A stretch of DNA of 7,473 bases. Origin: Verrucomicrobiota bacterium. GTDB lineage: Bacteria > Verrucomicrobiota > Verrucomicrobiia > Chthoniobacterales > JAFAMB01. Below, piece by piece: positions 1 to 6,708 of the stretch (positions are counted from its first letter, which is position 1; each line of letters starts with the position of its first letter). The stretch covers positions 1 to 7,473 of the forward strand of contig JAFAJU010000258.1 of the NCBI GenBank assembly GCA_019236035.1. Reading direction: 5' to 3'. The translations under genes were made by a program, and so were the position numbers. The notes under the pieces were generated by a model, which made no database searches, was not told the origin of the DNA, and worked only from the letters and a program-made list of their open reading frames with translations.

Positions 1-242
1 GCGAGGGTATATTACCCAAGGCTATGCCGCGCTCGATCCCAATCCTGTGGTTCCCGCTCACTGGACGGACAAGCCCTGATCGACAGACGCGAAATACTCG
101 AGGCCGCAGTTGATTTTGTTCTGGCCTCACAAAGGCCTGCTTCTTGGAAACTGTAGTAGCGACCAGCAATCAGCTGTCTGACAAGGTTTTCTAGGGCTTC
201 GACTCAACGTAATTTTTATGAGATCATGCGTCTCCGAAGAAC
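1..242. other. Leader region upstream of the helicase, possible gene tail
   Basis: No convincing complete gene is present. Two plus-strand frames are open from the window edge. One ends at TGA 77-79 and reads RGYITQGYAALDPNPVVPAH followed by WTDKP; it could be the tail of an upstream gene. The other ends at the tandem stops TAG TAG (154-159) and is rich in Arg, Ser and Cys, so it looks less natural. I recognise neither. The stretch from about 157 to 242 is more AT-rich and should hold the promoter of the helicase gene, but I see no clear -35/-10 pair. Three ATGs in three frames crowd together at 218, 226 and 243. Confidence 0.3.
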
Positions 243-3200
243 ATGACTCGTCTCGAAGACCTTCAGCCAACTGCCGCAGTCCGAGGCATTCTGCCGGACC
301 AAGCTGTTACGGTGGTCAGCATACAGTGGTTTGGTTCCGAGGCATTGGAGCTGACCTACAAGACGGCATCTGGCCGTGTCGCCAATGAATTGCTCTATCG
401 CCATGACGAGTCGCGCCTTGAAATTGTGGAGCACGGTCGCCCCTGGAGTTTCGACGGCCAAGGACACCTGTTTCGCCTGGTTTCCGAGGCGCATCGTATC
501 CGTCTGGCGCATCTATTCGACCCGGTACTTGCTGTTCACACTTCGCTCGTCGAACCCCTCCCGCACCAGATAACGGCTGTCTACGAGGCCATGCTCCCGC
601 GTCAACCGTTACGCTTCCTGCTTGCCGATGATCCCGGGGCGGGCAAGACGATCATGGCGGGATTATTCATCAAGGAATTGGTTGCACGCGGCGACTTGCA
701 AAGGTGTCTTGTCGTCTGCCCGGGCAACTTGACCGAGCAGTGGCAGGACGAACTCTACCGCCGGTTTCAGCTTCCCTTTGAAATCCTCACCAACGATAAA
801 CTTGAGGCTGCGCGTACGGGGAATTGGTTCAGCGAAAACAATCTTGTCATTGCCCGGCTGGACAAACTCTCGCGCGACGAAGACGTACAGCACAAGCTCC
901 AAGCGCCCGAGTGCCGTTGGGACCTGGTCGTCTGTGACGAGGCCCACAAACTCTCAGCCACCTTCTTTGGTGGCGAAGTCAAGTACACCAAGCGCTACCA
1001 CTTAGGACAACTGCTCTCAAGCCTGACACGGCATTTTCTCCTGATGACCGCTACTCCTCACAACGGCAAGGAGGAGGATTTCCAACTGTTTCTGGCGCTG
1101 CTCGATGGCGATCGGTTTGAGGGACGATTTCGTGACGGCGTTCACCAGGTGGAAGTTTCCGACCTGATGCGCCGAATGGTGAAGGAAAACTTGCTCAAGT
1201 TCGACGGCAAGCCGCTTTTCCCGGAGCGCATAGCCTACACCGTGCCGTACAAGCTTTCGGACGCCGAGGCGCAGCTCTACCGCGAAGTCACCAATTACGT
1301 GCGCGAGGAGTTTAACCGCGCCGAGAAGCTCGCCAACGATAAGAGAGCGGGGACGGTCGGATTCGCGCTCACTATTCTCCAACGGCGGCTCGCATCGTCG
1401 CCCGAGGCCATCTACCAGTCGCTGCGTCGGCGCAGCGAACGCTTGCAAAAGCGCCTAAGGGAGCTTGAACTCTTGCAGCGCGGCGCCACTGGCGAGGCAA
1501 TCGCCGCCGCAACGCCCGCCCTTGATAGTGATGACCTGGAAGACCTTGATGAGGCCCCCGATAACGAGGTCGAAGAAGTCGAGGAACAGATACTCGATCA
1601 AGCGACAGCGGCGCGCACCATCGGCGAACTAAAAACCGAGATAGCCACGCTTGGTCGCCTTGAATCCCTGGCACTCGCGGTTCGCCGCAGCGGAGAGGAC
1701 CGCAAATGGCGCGAGCTCGCCAGCCTGCTTGGGGAAATCTTCAAACCGCCTGCAGTTGGCAACGAGAACGACGACGAAAACTCCAGGGCCAACCGAACCG
1801 TTAAGCCTTCGCCCCGCCAGAAGCTTGTTGTCTTCACGGAGCATCGCGACACGTTGAGCTACCTGGAGATGCGTGCCGCTACTCTGCTTGGCCGCAAAGA
1901 AGCTGTGGTAGTTATCCACGGCAGCATGGGCCGCGAGGAACGCATGAAGGCGCAGGAGTCCTTCAAGCATGATCCGGATGTGCAGGTGCTCATTGCCACC
2001 GACGCTGCGGGCGAGGGGATCAATCTTCAACGCGCCCATCTGATGGTTAACTATGATCTTCCTTGGAATCCTAACAGGATTGAGCAGCGTTTTGGCCGCA
2101 TCCACCGTATTGGCCAGACTGAGGTGTGCCATCTCTGGAACTTGGTGGCGGATGAAACCCGCGAGGGTGACGTTTATCGCACCTTGCTCGAGAAGCTGGA
2201 GCAAGCCCGCCAGGCTCTTGGTGGCCAGGTGTTCGATGTGCTCGGAAAAATCCAGTTCGAAGGCCGGCCACTGCGGGATCTGTTGATTGAGGCCATCCGC
2301 TACGGCGAGCGCCCTGATGTGCGTGCAAAACTCACCCAAGCGATCGCCAATGCCGTCGATCGTCCGCACCTCCAAGACTTGCTCGAAGAACGCGCTCTGG
2401 CTCACGACGTGATGGACGCTAGCCGTGTCGCCCGTGTCCGAGAGGATATGGAACGCGCGGAAGCCCGCCGTCTGCAACCGCACTACATCGAGTCTTTTTT
2501 CCTCGAAGGATTCAGGCAGCTTGGCGGCACAACGCGTCAGCGCGAGGCGCGCCGTTATGAGGTGACCCACGTCCCCGCGCCGATACGCAACCGGGACCGT
2601 ATGATCGGAACAGGAGAACCCGTCCTGCCGCGCTACGAACGCATCGCTTTTGAGAAGCCCTTGATCGCACCGCAAGGTCAGCCGCTCGCCGCGTTCGTCT
2701 GTCCAGGTCATCCTCTGCTCGATGCTACGCTTGATCTGACGCTCGAGCGCCACCGGGACCTTCTGCGGCGTGGCACATTGCTAATAGACGAAAGCGATCC
2801 CGGCACCAAGCCGCGGGTGGTTTTCTACTTGGAGCACTCCGTCCAGGACGCGAGTGTGCTGAAGAATGGTGATCGCCGCACGATTTCCAAGCAGATGCTC
2901 TACGTGGAGTTGGATGCCACAGGGAAGGCCCGCCACCTTCATTACGCGCCCTACCTGGATTACCGCCCGCTCCGACCCGACGAACCAAGCGTGGACGTTT
3001 TCTTGGCTCGCCCCGAGAGCGGCTGGATTACCCGAGATTTGGAGCGTAAGGCATTGGCGCACGCAATCTCAGAAGTGGTGCCGGAGCACCTGAAAGAGGT
3101 GCGCGACCGGCGCAGCGCCTGGATCGGCAAGGCCCGCGCTGCAGTCAAGGATCGGCTGACGAAGGAGATCGGTTACTGGGACCATCGGGCTGAGGAGCTG

Positions 3201-3806
3201 AAGCTGCAGGAACAGTCTGGCAAACTCAACGCCCGCTTAAACTCTCAGGAAGCGCGCCGCCGAGCGGATGACCTGCAAGCGCGGCTCCAGAAGCGGATGG
3301 AGCAGCTCGATCTTGAAGCGCAGGTTTCGGCGCTGCCGCCCGTCGCATTGGGCGGCTTCGTAGTCGTGCCAGCCGGGCTCATTGCCCAGATGACAGGCCG
3401 GCCGCTGCCTGAAGCAGCGCAAGCGGTAGAGAAGCAGGCCTCAGCTGCTGGCGCGAGGGGAATCATCATGGACGTCGAGCGCCAGCTTGGATTCGAACCT
3501 ACTGACCGTGAACATGAGAAACTCGGTTACGACATCGAGAGCCGCGATGTGAGCACTGGCCGATTACGGTTTCTCGAAGTAAAGGGCCGCGTCTCGGGTG
3601 CAGCAACAATCACCGTCACCAAGAACGAGATTCTCTATTCCCTGAACAAGCCCAAAGACTTTATCCTCGCGATCGTACAGTTTGAAGGGGATAGCCATCG
3701 AGTTCATTACATTCGCCAACCATTCCAACGGGAGCCAGATTTTGCTGTCACCAGCTCAAACTACAGCCTTGCTGAACTGCTCGCCAAGGCGGAGCCACCG
3801 TCATGA
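243..3806 (+). CDS. SNF2/DEAH-type defence helicase with C-terminal DUF3883 (PD-(D/E)XK-like) domain
   Basis: Large ATP-dependent nucleic-acid translocase, 1187 residues. Seen: Walker A DDPGAGKT at residues 129-136, DEAH box at 232-235, motif III TATPH at 269-273, then the second RecA-like lobe with ATDAAGEGINLQ (from 585) and the motif VI box QRFGRIHRIGQ (615-625). An acidic linker lies at about 427-448, between the lobes. A charged, probably coiled-coil stretch spans about 967-1027. The C-terminus carries GYD (D1097) and LEVKG (E1112, K1114), the D...ExK layout of DUF3883. The start is fixed: an in-frame TGA at 219-221 leaves ATG 243 as the only start, with just a weak GAAGA in front. Length and domain order match helicases of DISARM/BREX-like anti-phage loci, where they sit beside methylases and ATPases; I cannot tell which system. 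The stop overlaps a downstream ATG by 4 bases, so it was the first gene of a coupled pair. The gene itself is intact. Confidence 0.93.
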   Translation: MTRLEDLQPTAAVRGILPDQAVTVVSIQWFGSEALELTYKTASGRVANELLYRHDESRLEIVEHGRPWSFDGQGHLFRLVSEAHRIRLAHLFDPVLAVHTSLVEPLPHQITAVYEAMLPRQPLRFLLADDPGAGKTIMAGLFIKELVARGDLQRCLVVCPGNLTEQWQDELYRRFQLPFEILTNDKLEAARTGNWFSENNLVIARLDKLSRDEDVQHKLQAPECRWDLVVCDEAHKLSATFFGGEVKYTKRYHLGQLLSSLTRHFLLMTATPHNGKEEDFQLFLALLDGDRFEGRFRDGVHQVEVSDLMRRMVKENLLKFDGKPLFPERIAYTVPYKLSDAEAQLYREVTNYVREEFNRAEKLANDKRAGTVGFALTILQRRLASSPEAIYQSLRRRSERLQKRLRELELLQRGATGEAIAAATPALDSDDLEDLDEAPDNEVEEVEEQILDQATAARTIGELKTEIATLGRLESLALAVRRSGEDRKWRELASLLGEIFKPPAVGNENDDENSRANRTVKPSPRQKLVVFTEHRDTLSYLEMRAATLLGRKEAVVVIHGSMGREERMKAQESFKHDPDVQVLIATDAAGEGINLQRAHLMVNYDLPWNPNRIEQRFGRIHRIGQTEVCHLWNLVADETREGDVYRTLLEKLEQARQALGGQVFDVLGKIQFEGRPLRDLLIEAIRYGERPDVRAKLTQAIANAVDRPHLQDLLEERALAHDVMDASRVARVREDMERAEARRLQPHYIESFFLEGFRQLGGTTRQREARRYEVTHVPAPIRNRDRMIGTGEPVLPRYERIAFEKPLIAPQGQPLAAFVCPGHPLLDATLDLTLERHRDLLRRGTLLIDESDPGTKPRVVFYLEHSVQDASVLKNGDRRTISKQMLYVELDATGKARHLHYAPYLDYRPLRPDEPSVDVFLARPESGWITRDLERKALAHAISEVVPEHLKEVRDRRSAWIGKARAAVKDRLTKEIGYWDHRAEELKLQEQSGKLNARLNSQEARRRADDLQARLQKRMEQLDLEAQVSALPPVALGGFVVVPAGLIAQMTGRPLPEAAQAVEKQASAAGARGIIMDVERQLGFEPTDREHEKLGYDIESRDVSTGRLRFLEVKGRVSGAATITVTKNEILYSLNKPKDFILAIVQFEGDSHRVHYIRQPFQREPDFAVTSSNYSLAELLAKAEPPS

Positions 3807-3820
3807 CACTTGGCTTCGGC
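3803..3820 (+). pseudogene. First six codons of the operon's next gene, cut off by the transposon
   Basis: The helicase stop (TGA 3804-3806) overlaps an ATG at 3803 in the ATGA arrangement typical of translationally coupled operon genes. The frame reads MTLGFG and then enters the transposon end at 3821, where it meets TAA at 3824-3826. No other downstream gene starts before the element. The six residues are too few to identify the product. In related loci the partner is often a DNA methylase or an ATPase, but that is inference from the family and not visible here. The body of the gene is not found on the far side of the transposon. Confidence 0.55.
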
Positions 3821-3849
3821 TGTTAAGTGGCAAATTAAATGCGACTGAG
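3821..3849 (+). repeat. Left terminal inverted repeat, outermost transposase site L1
   Basis: Begins TGTTAAGT and continues GGCAAATTAAATGCGACTGA with one further G. It matches the reverse complement of 5911-5939 at 27 of 29 positions; only bases 7 and 8 differ (GT against AC). It contains the terminal TGT needed for DDE strand transfer and the first copy of the repeated core. Confidence 0.88.
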
Positions 3850-3850
3850 C

Positions 3851-3870
3851 GTGGCAAATTAGTGCGACTG
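3851..3870 (+). repeat. Left subterminal transposase-binding repeat L2
   Basis: GTGGCAAATTAGTGCGACTG, a second copy of the core in L1, starting one base after the terminal repeat and in the same orientation. It is probably a second binding site for the transposase. A weaker resemblance continues into 3871-3882, but I do not count it as a third site. Confidence 0.8.
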
Positions 3871-3904
3871 CGATAAATTGCGTTCATATATCATCAATTT
3901 ATCG
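3871..3904 (+). promoter_or_regulatory. Perfect 10-bp inverted repeat in the transposase leader
   Basis: CGATAAATTG (3871-3880) is followed after 14 bases by its exact reverse complement CAATTTATCG (3895-3904). It abuts the L2 site and lies 46 bases ahead of the preferred transposase ATG. It could be an operator for self-regulation, part of a promoter, or an mRNA hairpin that limits read-through from the upstream operon. It is too AT-rich and lacks a T-tract, so it is not a typical intrinsic terminator. The repeat is seen; the role is inferred. Confidence 0.45.
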
Positions 3905-3949
3905 TTGGTCAGTGCGGAAAACGCCGGCGAGAACTGCAAGCAAAAATCG

Positions 3950-5827
3950 ATGTCCGCCTCAGTTGCTTTCAAACCGGGAACAATCGTTCGTTGGCGTGGC
4001 CGACGCTTTGTCGTTATTGATTGTGTGGGGTTAGACAGCATTGTTGGTCGGCAAGTTGGTAAACACAAGCTCGACCAGATCCCGGTGAGTGAGGCGCTGC
4101 CGGATCATCCGACAAATGGCGGTACCAATCCGCAAATCAATGTGATATCGGTGCCCGAGAGGGAATGGCAGACAGCGAGTAAGCAATTTGCCATGCTCAA
4201 GCCGCTTCTCGATATGGATGGCACTCAGCGAACACGAGCCGACGTGGAGAGGGTCTCCAAAATCCTAAAGCGGCATCCTGCCACGATCTATCGTTGGATC
4301 GATGCCTATCATCATTCCGGGCGCATCTCGGGGCTTCTACAAAAGGGCCGTGCCGATCGAGGCAAGAGTCGCCTTTCAAACGAAGTTGAGGCAATTATTG
4401 AAACCGCGATTAACACGGTCTACCTCACTGCGGAACAGCCACCCGTCAGCGCTGTGATTGAAGAGGTCGCGTTGCAGTGCTTTAAAGCCAAACTCAAAAC
4501 ACCCGATGCCAGCACCGTGCGGCGCCGCGTCGCTATGCTTGCGGATCGACTTAAGTTGGAGAAGCGCAAGAACAAGAAAGCTGCGGCGCAGAAGTTTGAA
4601 CCGATCAAGGGCCACTTCCCCGGTGCCGATGCTCCCCTTGCGGTGGCCCAAATTGACCACACGCCCATGGATGTCATTGTGGTGGACGAAGAACATCGGC
4701 AGCCGATCCAGAGACCGTCTTTGACCGTCATCATTGATGTGTACAGCCGTATGGTCCTCGGCTTCGCCATTTATCTAGAAAAGCCGAGCGCTTTCACGGC
4801 CGGGCTGGCCATCGCGCATGCCGTCTTACCCAAAGAGCCTTGGCTCAAGGAGGTTGGTGTAACAGCCGATTGGCCGTGCTGGGGCAAGATGCGCAAAATC
4901 CATTGCGACAATGCCAAAGAGTTTCGTGGCAGCGTAATCGGCCGTGCTTGCCGCGACCACGACATTGCGGTCGCGCATCGCCCACCGGGAGAGCCACACT
5001 ACGGGGGACACATTGAGCGAGGCTTCAGGACTTGGCTGACGCAAACCCACCGCCTCAAGGGCACGACCTTTTCCAATATCAAGGAAAAGTCCCAATATCC
5101 GTCGGAACGTCGCGCTAGCATGACCCGAGCCGAGCTGGAGAAATGGTTCACCATCTACGTGGCCAAGGTGTACGCCAACAAATTCCACCACGGCATCCAG
5201 ACGACACCCTTAGCCAAGTATCAGGATGGGATCGTGGGAACGGCAAGTCGCCCGGGAATCGGCCTGCCGGAACGCATTCTGGAGCCGACTGCTTTCGCGC
5301 GCGATTTTATGCCCTTTGAAGAGCGTACGATTCAGGGATACGGCGTACTGATTGATCACGTTTACTTCTGGGACGATGCCCTGCGACCGTGGATGCACTC
5401 CCGCGATCCCGAGGATCCCAAGCAACCTCGCAAATTCCTCTTGCGAATCAACCCGCGCGACATGCGGGAAGTCTATTTCTGGGACCCGGCCAACAAAACG
5501 TACATCCCCATCCCATATCGCGATCGCTGGCGACCGCCTACCAGCCGCTGGGAGATCCAGGCGGCCGTTAAGCGCCTCAAGGCGCAGGGCTACGCTCGAG
5601 TGGACGAAGCGCTGATCTTTCAGGCAATTGACGAAATGCGTAGTGTCGAACGGGAATCGGAGAGAAAGACGAAAAAGGCCCGGCGTGCCAGGGAGATGCG
5701 CGACAATTCAACCGGGCACGCTTCCTCGACTTCCCAGAAACGGGGCCCCAGCGCTGTCACAATTCCCGAAACCGATCGGTATCAGGACAGAGTCGAAGCC
5801 TTTGAAGGCATTGTCGAACCCGACTAG
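3950..5827 (+). CDS. TnsB/TniA-like DDE transposase (integrase core plus Mu-type C-terminal domain)
   Basis: Catalyses strand transfer of the element by binding the repeats at both ends. Product is 625 residues from ATG 3950. The family-typical N-terminal FKPGTIVRWRGRRFVVID begins at residue 7. A helix-turn-helix region lies around 85-130 (KHPATIYRW-like). The integrase core has D236 (AQIDHT), D320 (IHCDNAKEF) and E356 (GGHIERGF), which gives the D,D-35-E spacing of an intact active site. A Mu-type beta-barrel follows at about 436-530 (KFLLRINPRD, YFWDP), then a basic, charged tail ending VEAFEGIVEPD. An in-frame TTG at 3878 would add 24 residues, but it lies inside the inverted repeat and the extra sequence does not look like the family; no good ribosome site is seen for either start. 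In relatives the tail contacts a TnsC/TniB ATPase, which is missing here. The gene is intact and of normal length for TniA/TnsB. Confidence 0.92.
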   Translation: MSASVAFKPGTIVRWRGRRFVVIDCVGLDSIVGRQVGKHKLDQIPVSEALPDHPTNGGTNPQINVISVPEREWQTASKQFAMLKPLLDMDGTQRTRADVERVSKILKRHPATIYRWIDAYHHSGRISGLLQKGRADRGKSRLSNEVEAIIETAINTVYLTAEQPPVSAVIEEVALQCFKAKLKTPDASTVRRRVAMLADRLKLEKRKNKKAAAQKFEPIKGHFPGADAPLAVAQIDHTPMDVIVVDEEHRQPIQRPSLTVIIDVYSRMVLGFAIYLEKPSAFTAGLAIAHAVLPKEPWLKEVGVTADWPCWGKMRKIHCDNAKEFRGSVIGRACRDHDIAVAHRPPGEPHYGGHIERGFRTWLTQTHRLKGTTFSNIKEKSQYPSERRASMTRAELEKWFTIYVAKVYANKFHHGIQTTPLAKYQDGIVGTASRPGIGLPERILEPTAFARDFMPFEERTIQGYGVLIDHVYFWDDALRPWMHSRDPEDPKQPRKFLLRINPRDMREVYFWDPANKTYIPIPYRDRWRPPTSRWEIQAAVKRLKAQGYARVDEALIFQAIDEMRSVERESERKTKKARRAREMRDNSTGHASSTSQKRGPSAVTIPETDRYQDRVEAFEGIVEPD

Positions 5828-5858
5828 CGGTGACCTCGCAACTTGCAGATCACTCGTC

Positions 5859-5879
5859 CAGTCGCATTAATTTGCCACC
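5859..5879 (-). repeat. Right subterminal transposase-binding repeat R3 (innermost)
   Basis: Read on the minus strand it is GTGGCAAATTAATGCGACTG, the same core as L1 and L2 but pointing inward from the right end. It is the innermost of three right-end sites and lies 31 bases after the transposase stop. Confidence 0.8.
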
Positions 5880-5880
5880 T

Positions 5881-5902
5881 TCAGTCGCACTCAATTTGCC
5901 AG
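5881..5902 (-). repeat. Right subterminal transposase-binding repeat R2
   Basis: On the minus strand it reads CTGGCAAATTGAGTGCGACT followed by GA. It has the same core with one extra base between the GGCAAATT and GCGACTG blocks compared with L2. It sits one base from R3 and eight bases from the terminal repeat. Confidence 0.8.
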
Positions 5903-5910
5903 AAATCGGC

Positions 5911-5939
5911 CTCAGTCGCATTTAATTTGCCGTTTAACA
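5911..5939 (-). repeat. Right terminal inverted repeat, outermost site R1
   Basis: Ends in TTAACA on the plus strand. Its reverse complement matches the left terminal repeat at 27 of 29 bases, including the full 21-base block that follows the two mismatches. It sets the right boundary of the element at 5939. Confidence 0.88.
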
Positions 5940-6062
5940 TTAGCCGCCGCTCAACGCCGCCGTAAATCGCGGGGCGCACAAAATCCCAGACTCATCGATA
6001 AGCACTACGAAACTATTCGCACGGCCATGCAAGGCGTCTTTGATGAGCTGGGGTTGGCCGCC
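5940..6062 (-). pseudogene. Coding scrap against the right transposon end, possibly an IS630-like transposase piece
   Basis: The 123 bases next to the transposon are open on both strands in the same codon register. The minus-strand reading contains NSFVVLIDESGILCAPRF and then stops at TAA (5942-5940); the xxIDESG string resembles the catalytic D-E-S-G block of IS630-family transposases, but the homology is only about 20 residues. The plus-strand reading is NPRLIDKHYETIRTAMQGVF then DELGLAA and stops at TAA 6060-6062, like the C-terminal end of some protein that I do not recognise. Third-position GC is somewhat higher on the minus strand. Neither continues the truncated gene at 3803: joined across the element, that frame meets a stop within a few codons. 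I read this as a fragment of a different gene. Confidence 0.3.
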
Positions 6063-6261
6063 TAAACATCGACAGGGGTCACAAATCCAAGGACGAGCAC
6101 GAGCGCGCATGAACATCGACAATTATTTTTTCAAAGTTTTCGCTAAGCGGCTAATAAATAGACACTAACGTCACATTTTGAAAAATGAAACTCCCCCATG
6201 CCGAGTGTTAAAGAGCAAGACCTCAGCGAACACGTTGAATTCCCTATAGTGAGACCACGCT
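6063..6261. other. AT-rich junction region without a clear gene
   Basis: No convincing gene. A 10-base direct repeat AACATCGACA occurs at 6065-6074 and 6112-6121. AT-rich sequence follows (6120-6190), with TTTTTCAAA (6127-6135) and its inverse TTTGAAAAA (6177-6185). On the minus strand a frame from 6323 down to a stop at 6171 reads TGLKKLVDLGPKTFKAWSHY then REFNVFAEVL. Its pattern weakly recalls the N-terminal helices of carboxymuconolactone-decarboxylase-type proteins, but it ends early and has no good start. It is probably debris from rearrangement. Confidence 0.3.
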
Positions 6262-6708
6262 TTAAATGTCTTGGGGCCTAAATCTACAAGCTTCTTGAGC
6301 CCGGTCAGCTTGAATTTGGCTACCGACCTTCGGCATTCCCTCAGTGACGTCGAGGTCGAGCTGTGCAAATCTCAGCATAGCGAATAGACATGGGCGAAAT
6401 TCAGCAGTGCACCGATCCTGCCGTGGGCCGATGCTCTGGCGGTTGATCGCGTTGGGGACGAAGAAGTAGTCCTTGTCGTACATGGTCAGCGACCAGAAGC
6501 CCTTCGCGCGCGGAAGCTGCCCCTTGGGGAAGTGCATCACGTACTTCTTCGCACCGTCGTAGGATCCGAGGATCGCGGGTCCCTCCGAGGTGGGATAGAC
6601 AGCGTCCTGCGGGCGATTCGCACCCAAGCCGGTAGCAGTGACTAGGGCCCGTTGGATGTAGTTCGTACCGTAATTGCGGTCTCGCCTTTCGCTGAAATGG
6701 CAAGACAT
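6262..6708 (-). pseudogene. DUF1254/DUF1214-family protein remnant, chimeric and truncated
   Basis: Only the stretch 6675-6421 on the minus strand looks like the family. It reads NYGTNYIQRALVTATGLGAN, then PQDAVYPTSEGP, KYVMHFPKGQLP, GFWSLTMYDKDYFFVPNAIN and RQSIGPR, the well-conserved core of DUF1214 near the C-terminus. Intact members are several hundred residues long. Here the whole N-terminal DUF1254 part is missing; upstream of NYGTNY the frame turns into unrelated sequence (ATG at 6708, TTG at 6765). After GPR at 6421 the expected tail is also missing, and the open frame continues with unrelated Cys- and Arg-containing sequence to TAA at 6264-6262. Both edges look like recombination joints and not simple frameshifts. 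It is unlikely to make a working protein. Confidence 0.65.

Larger units (their letters stand above)
3821..5939 (+). mobile_element. Compact Tn7/Tn5053-like transposon with a single TnsB/TniA-type transposase gene
   Basis: A 2119-bp element bounded by 29-bp terminal inverted repeats (27 of 29 identical) that begin TGTTAA on the left and end TTAACA on the right. Repeated GGCAAATT..GCGACTG sites lie inside both ends and converge on the single gene. The TGT...ACA termini and multi-site ends are those of the Tn7/Tn552/Tn5053 transposase class, not of a simple two-site insertion sequence. The usual partner genes (TnsC/TniB ATPase, TniQ, resolvase) are absent, and only about 110 bases separate the transposase stop from the right end. 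It is either a naturally one-gene element or a deletion derivative that depends on helpers in trans. The five flanking bases are TCGGC on the left and TTAGC on the right, so there is no clean target duplication. Confidence 0.85.

Noticed and set aside
1629..2753. Long open frame (374 codons) on the minus strand inside the helicase
   Set aside because: It lies opposite a strongly conserved helicase core, has no recognisable domain, and is explained by the GC-rich codon pattern of the sense gene.
3878..3949. Upstream TTG start adding 24 residues to the transposase
   Set aside because: It overlaps the inverted repeat, lacks a ribosome site, and the added residues do not fit the usual N-terminus, which begins near FKPGTIVRW.
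5828..5858. Terminator after the transposase
   Set aside because: Only a weak GTGA/TCAC pairing is seen, with no GC-rich stem or T-tract.
3821..5939. Possible CRISPR-associated transposon, suggested by the end repeats
   Set aside because: No Cas12k or Cascade gene, no TniQ, no TnsC and no CRISPR repeat is present in the window; only the transposase and ends are similar in type.
6065..6121. Direct repeat AACATCGACA, 47 bases apart, as a target duplication
   Set aside because: The enclosed 37 bases have no inverted ends or coding content; a 10-base repeat could be chance.
6127..6185. TTTTTCAAA / TTTGAAAAA inverted pair as ends of a small mobile element
   Set aside because: The arms are low-complexity AT sequence, and the 41 bases between them show no element-like structure.
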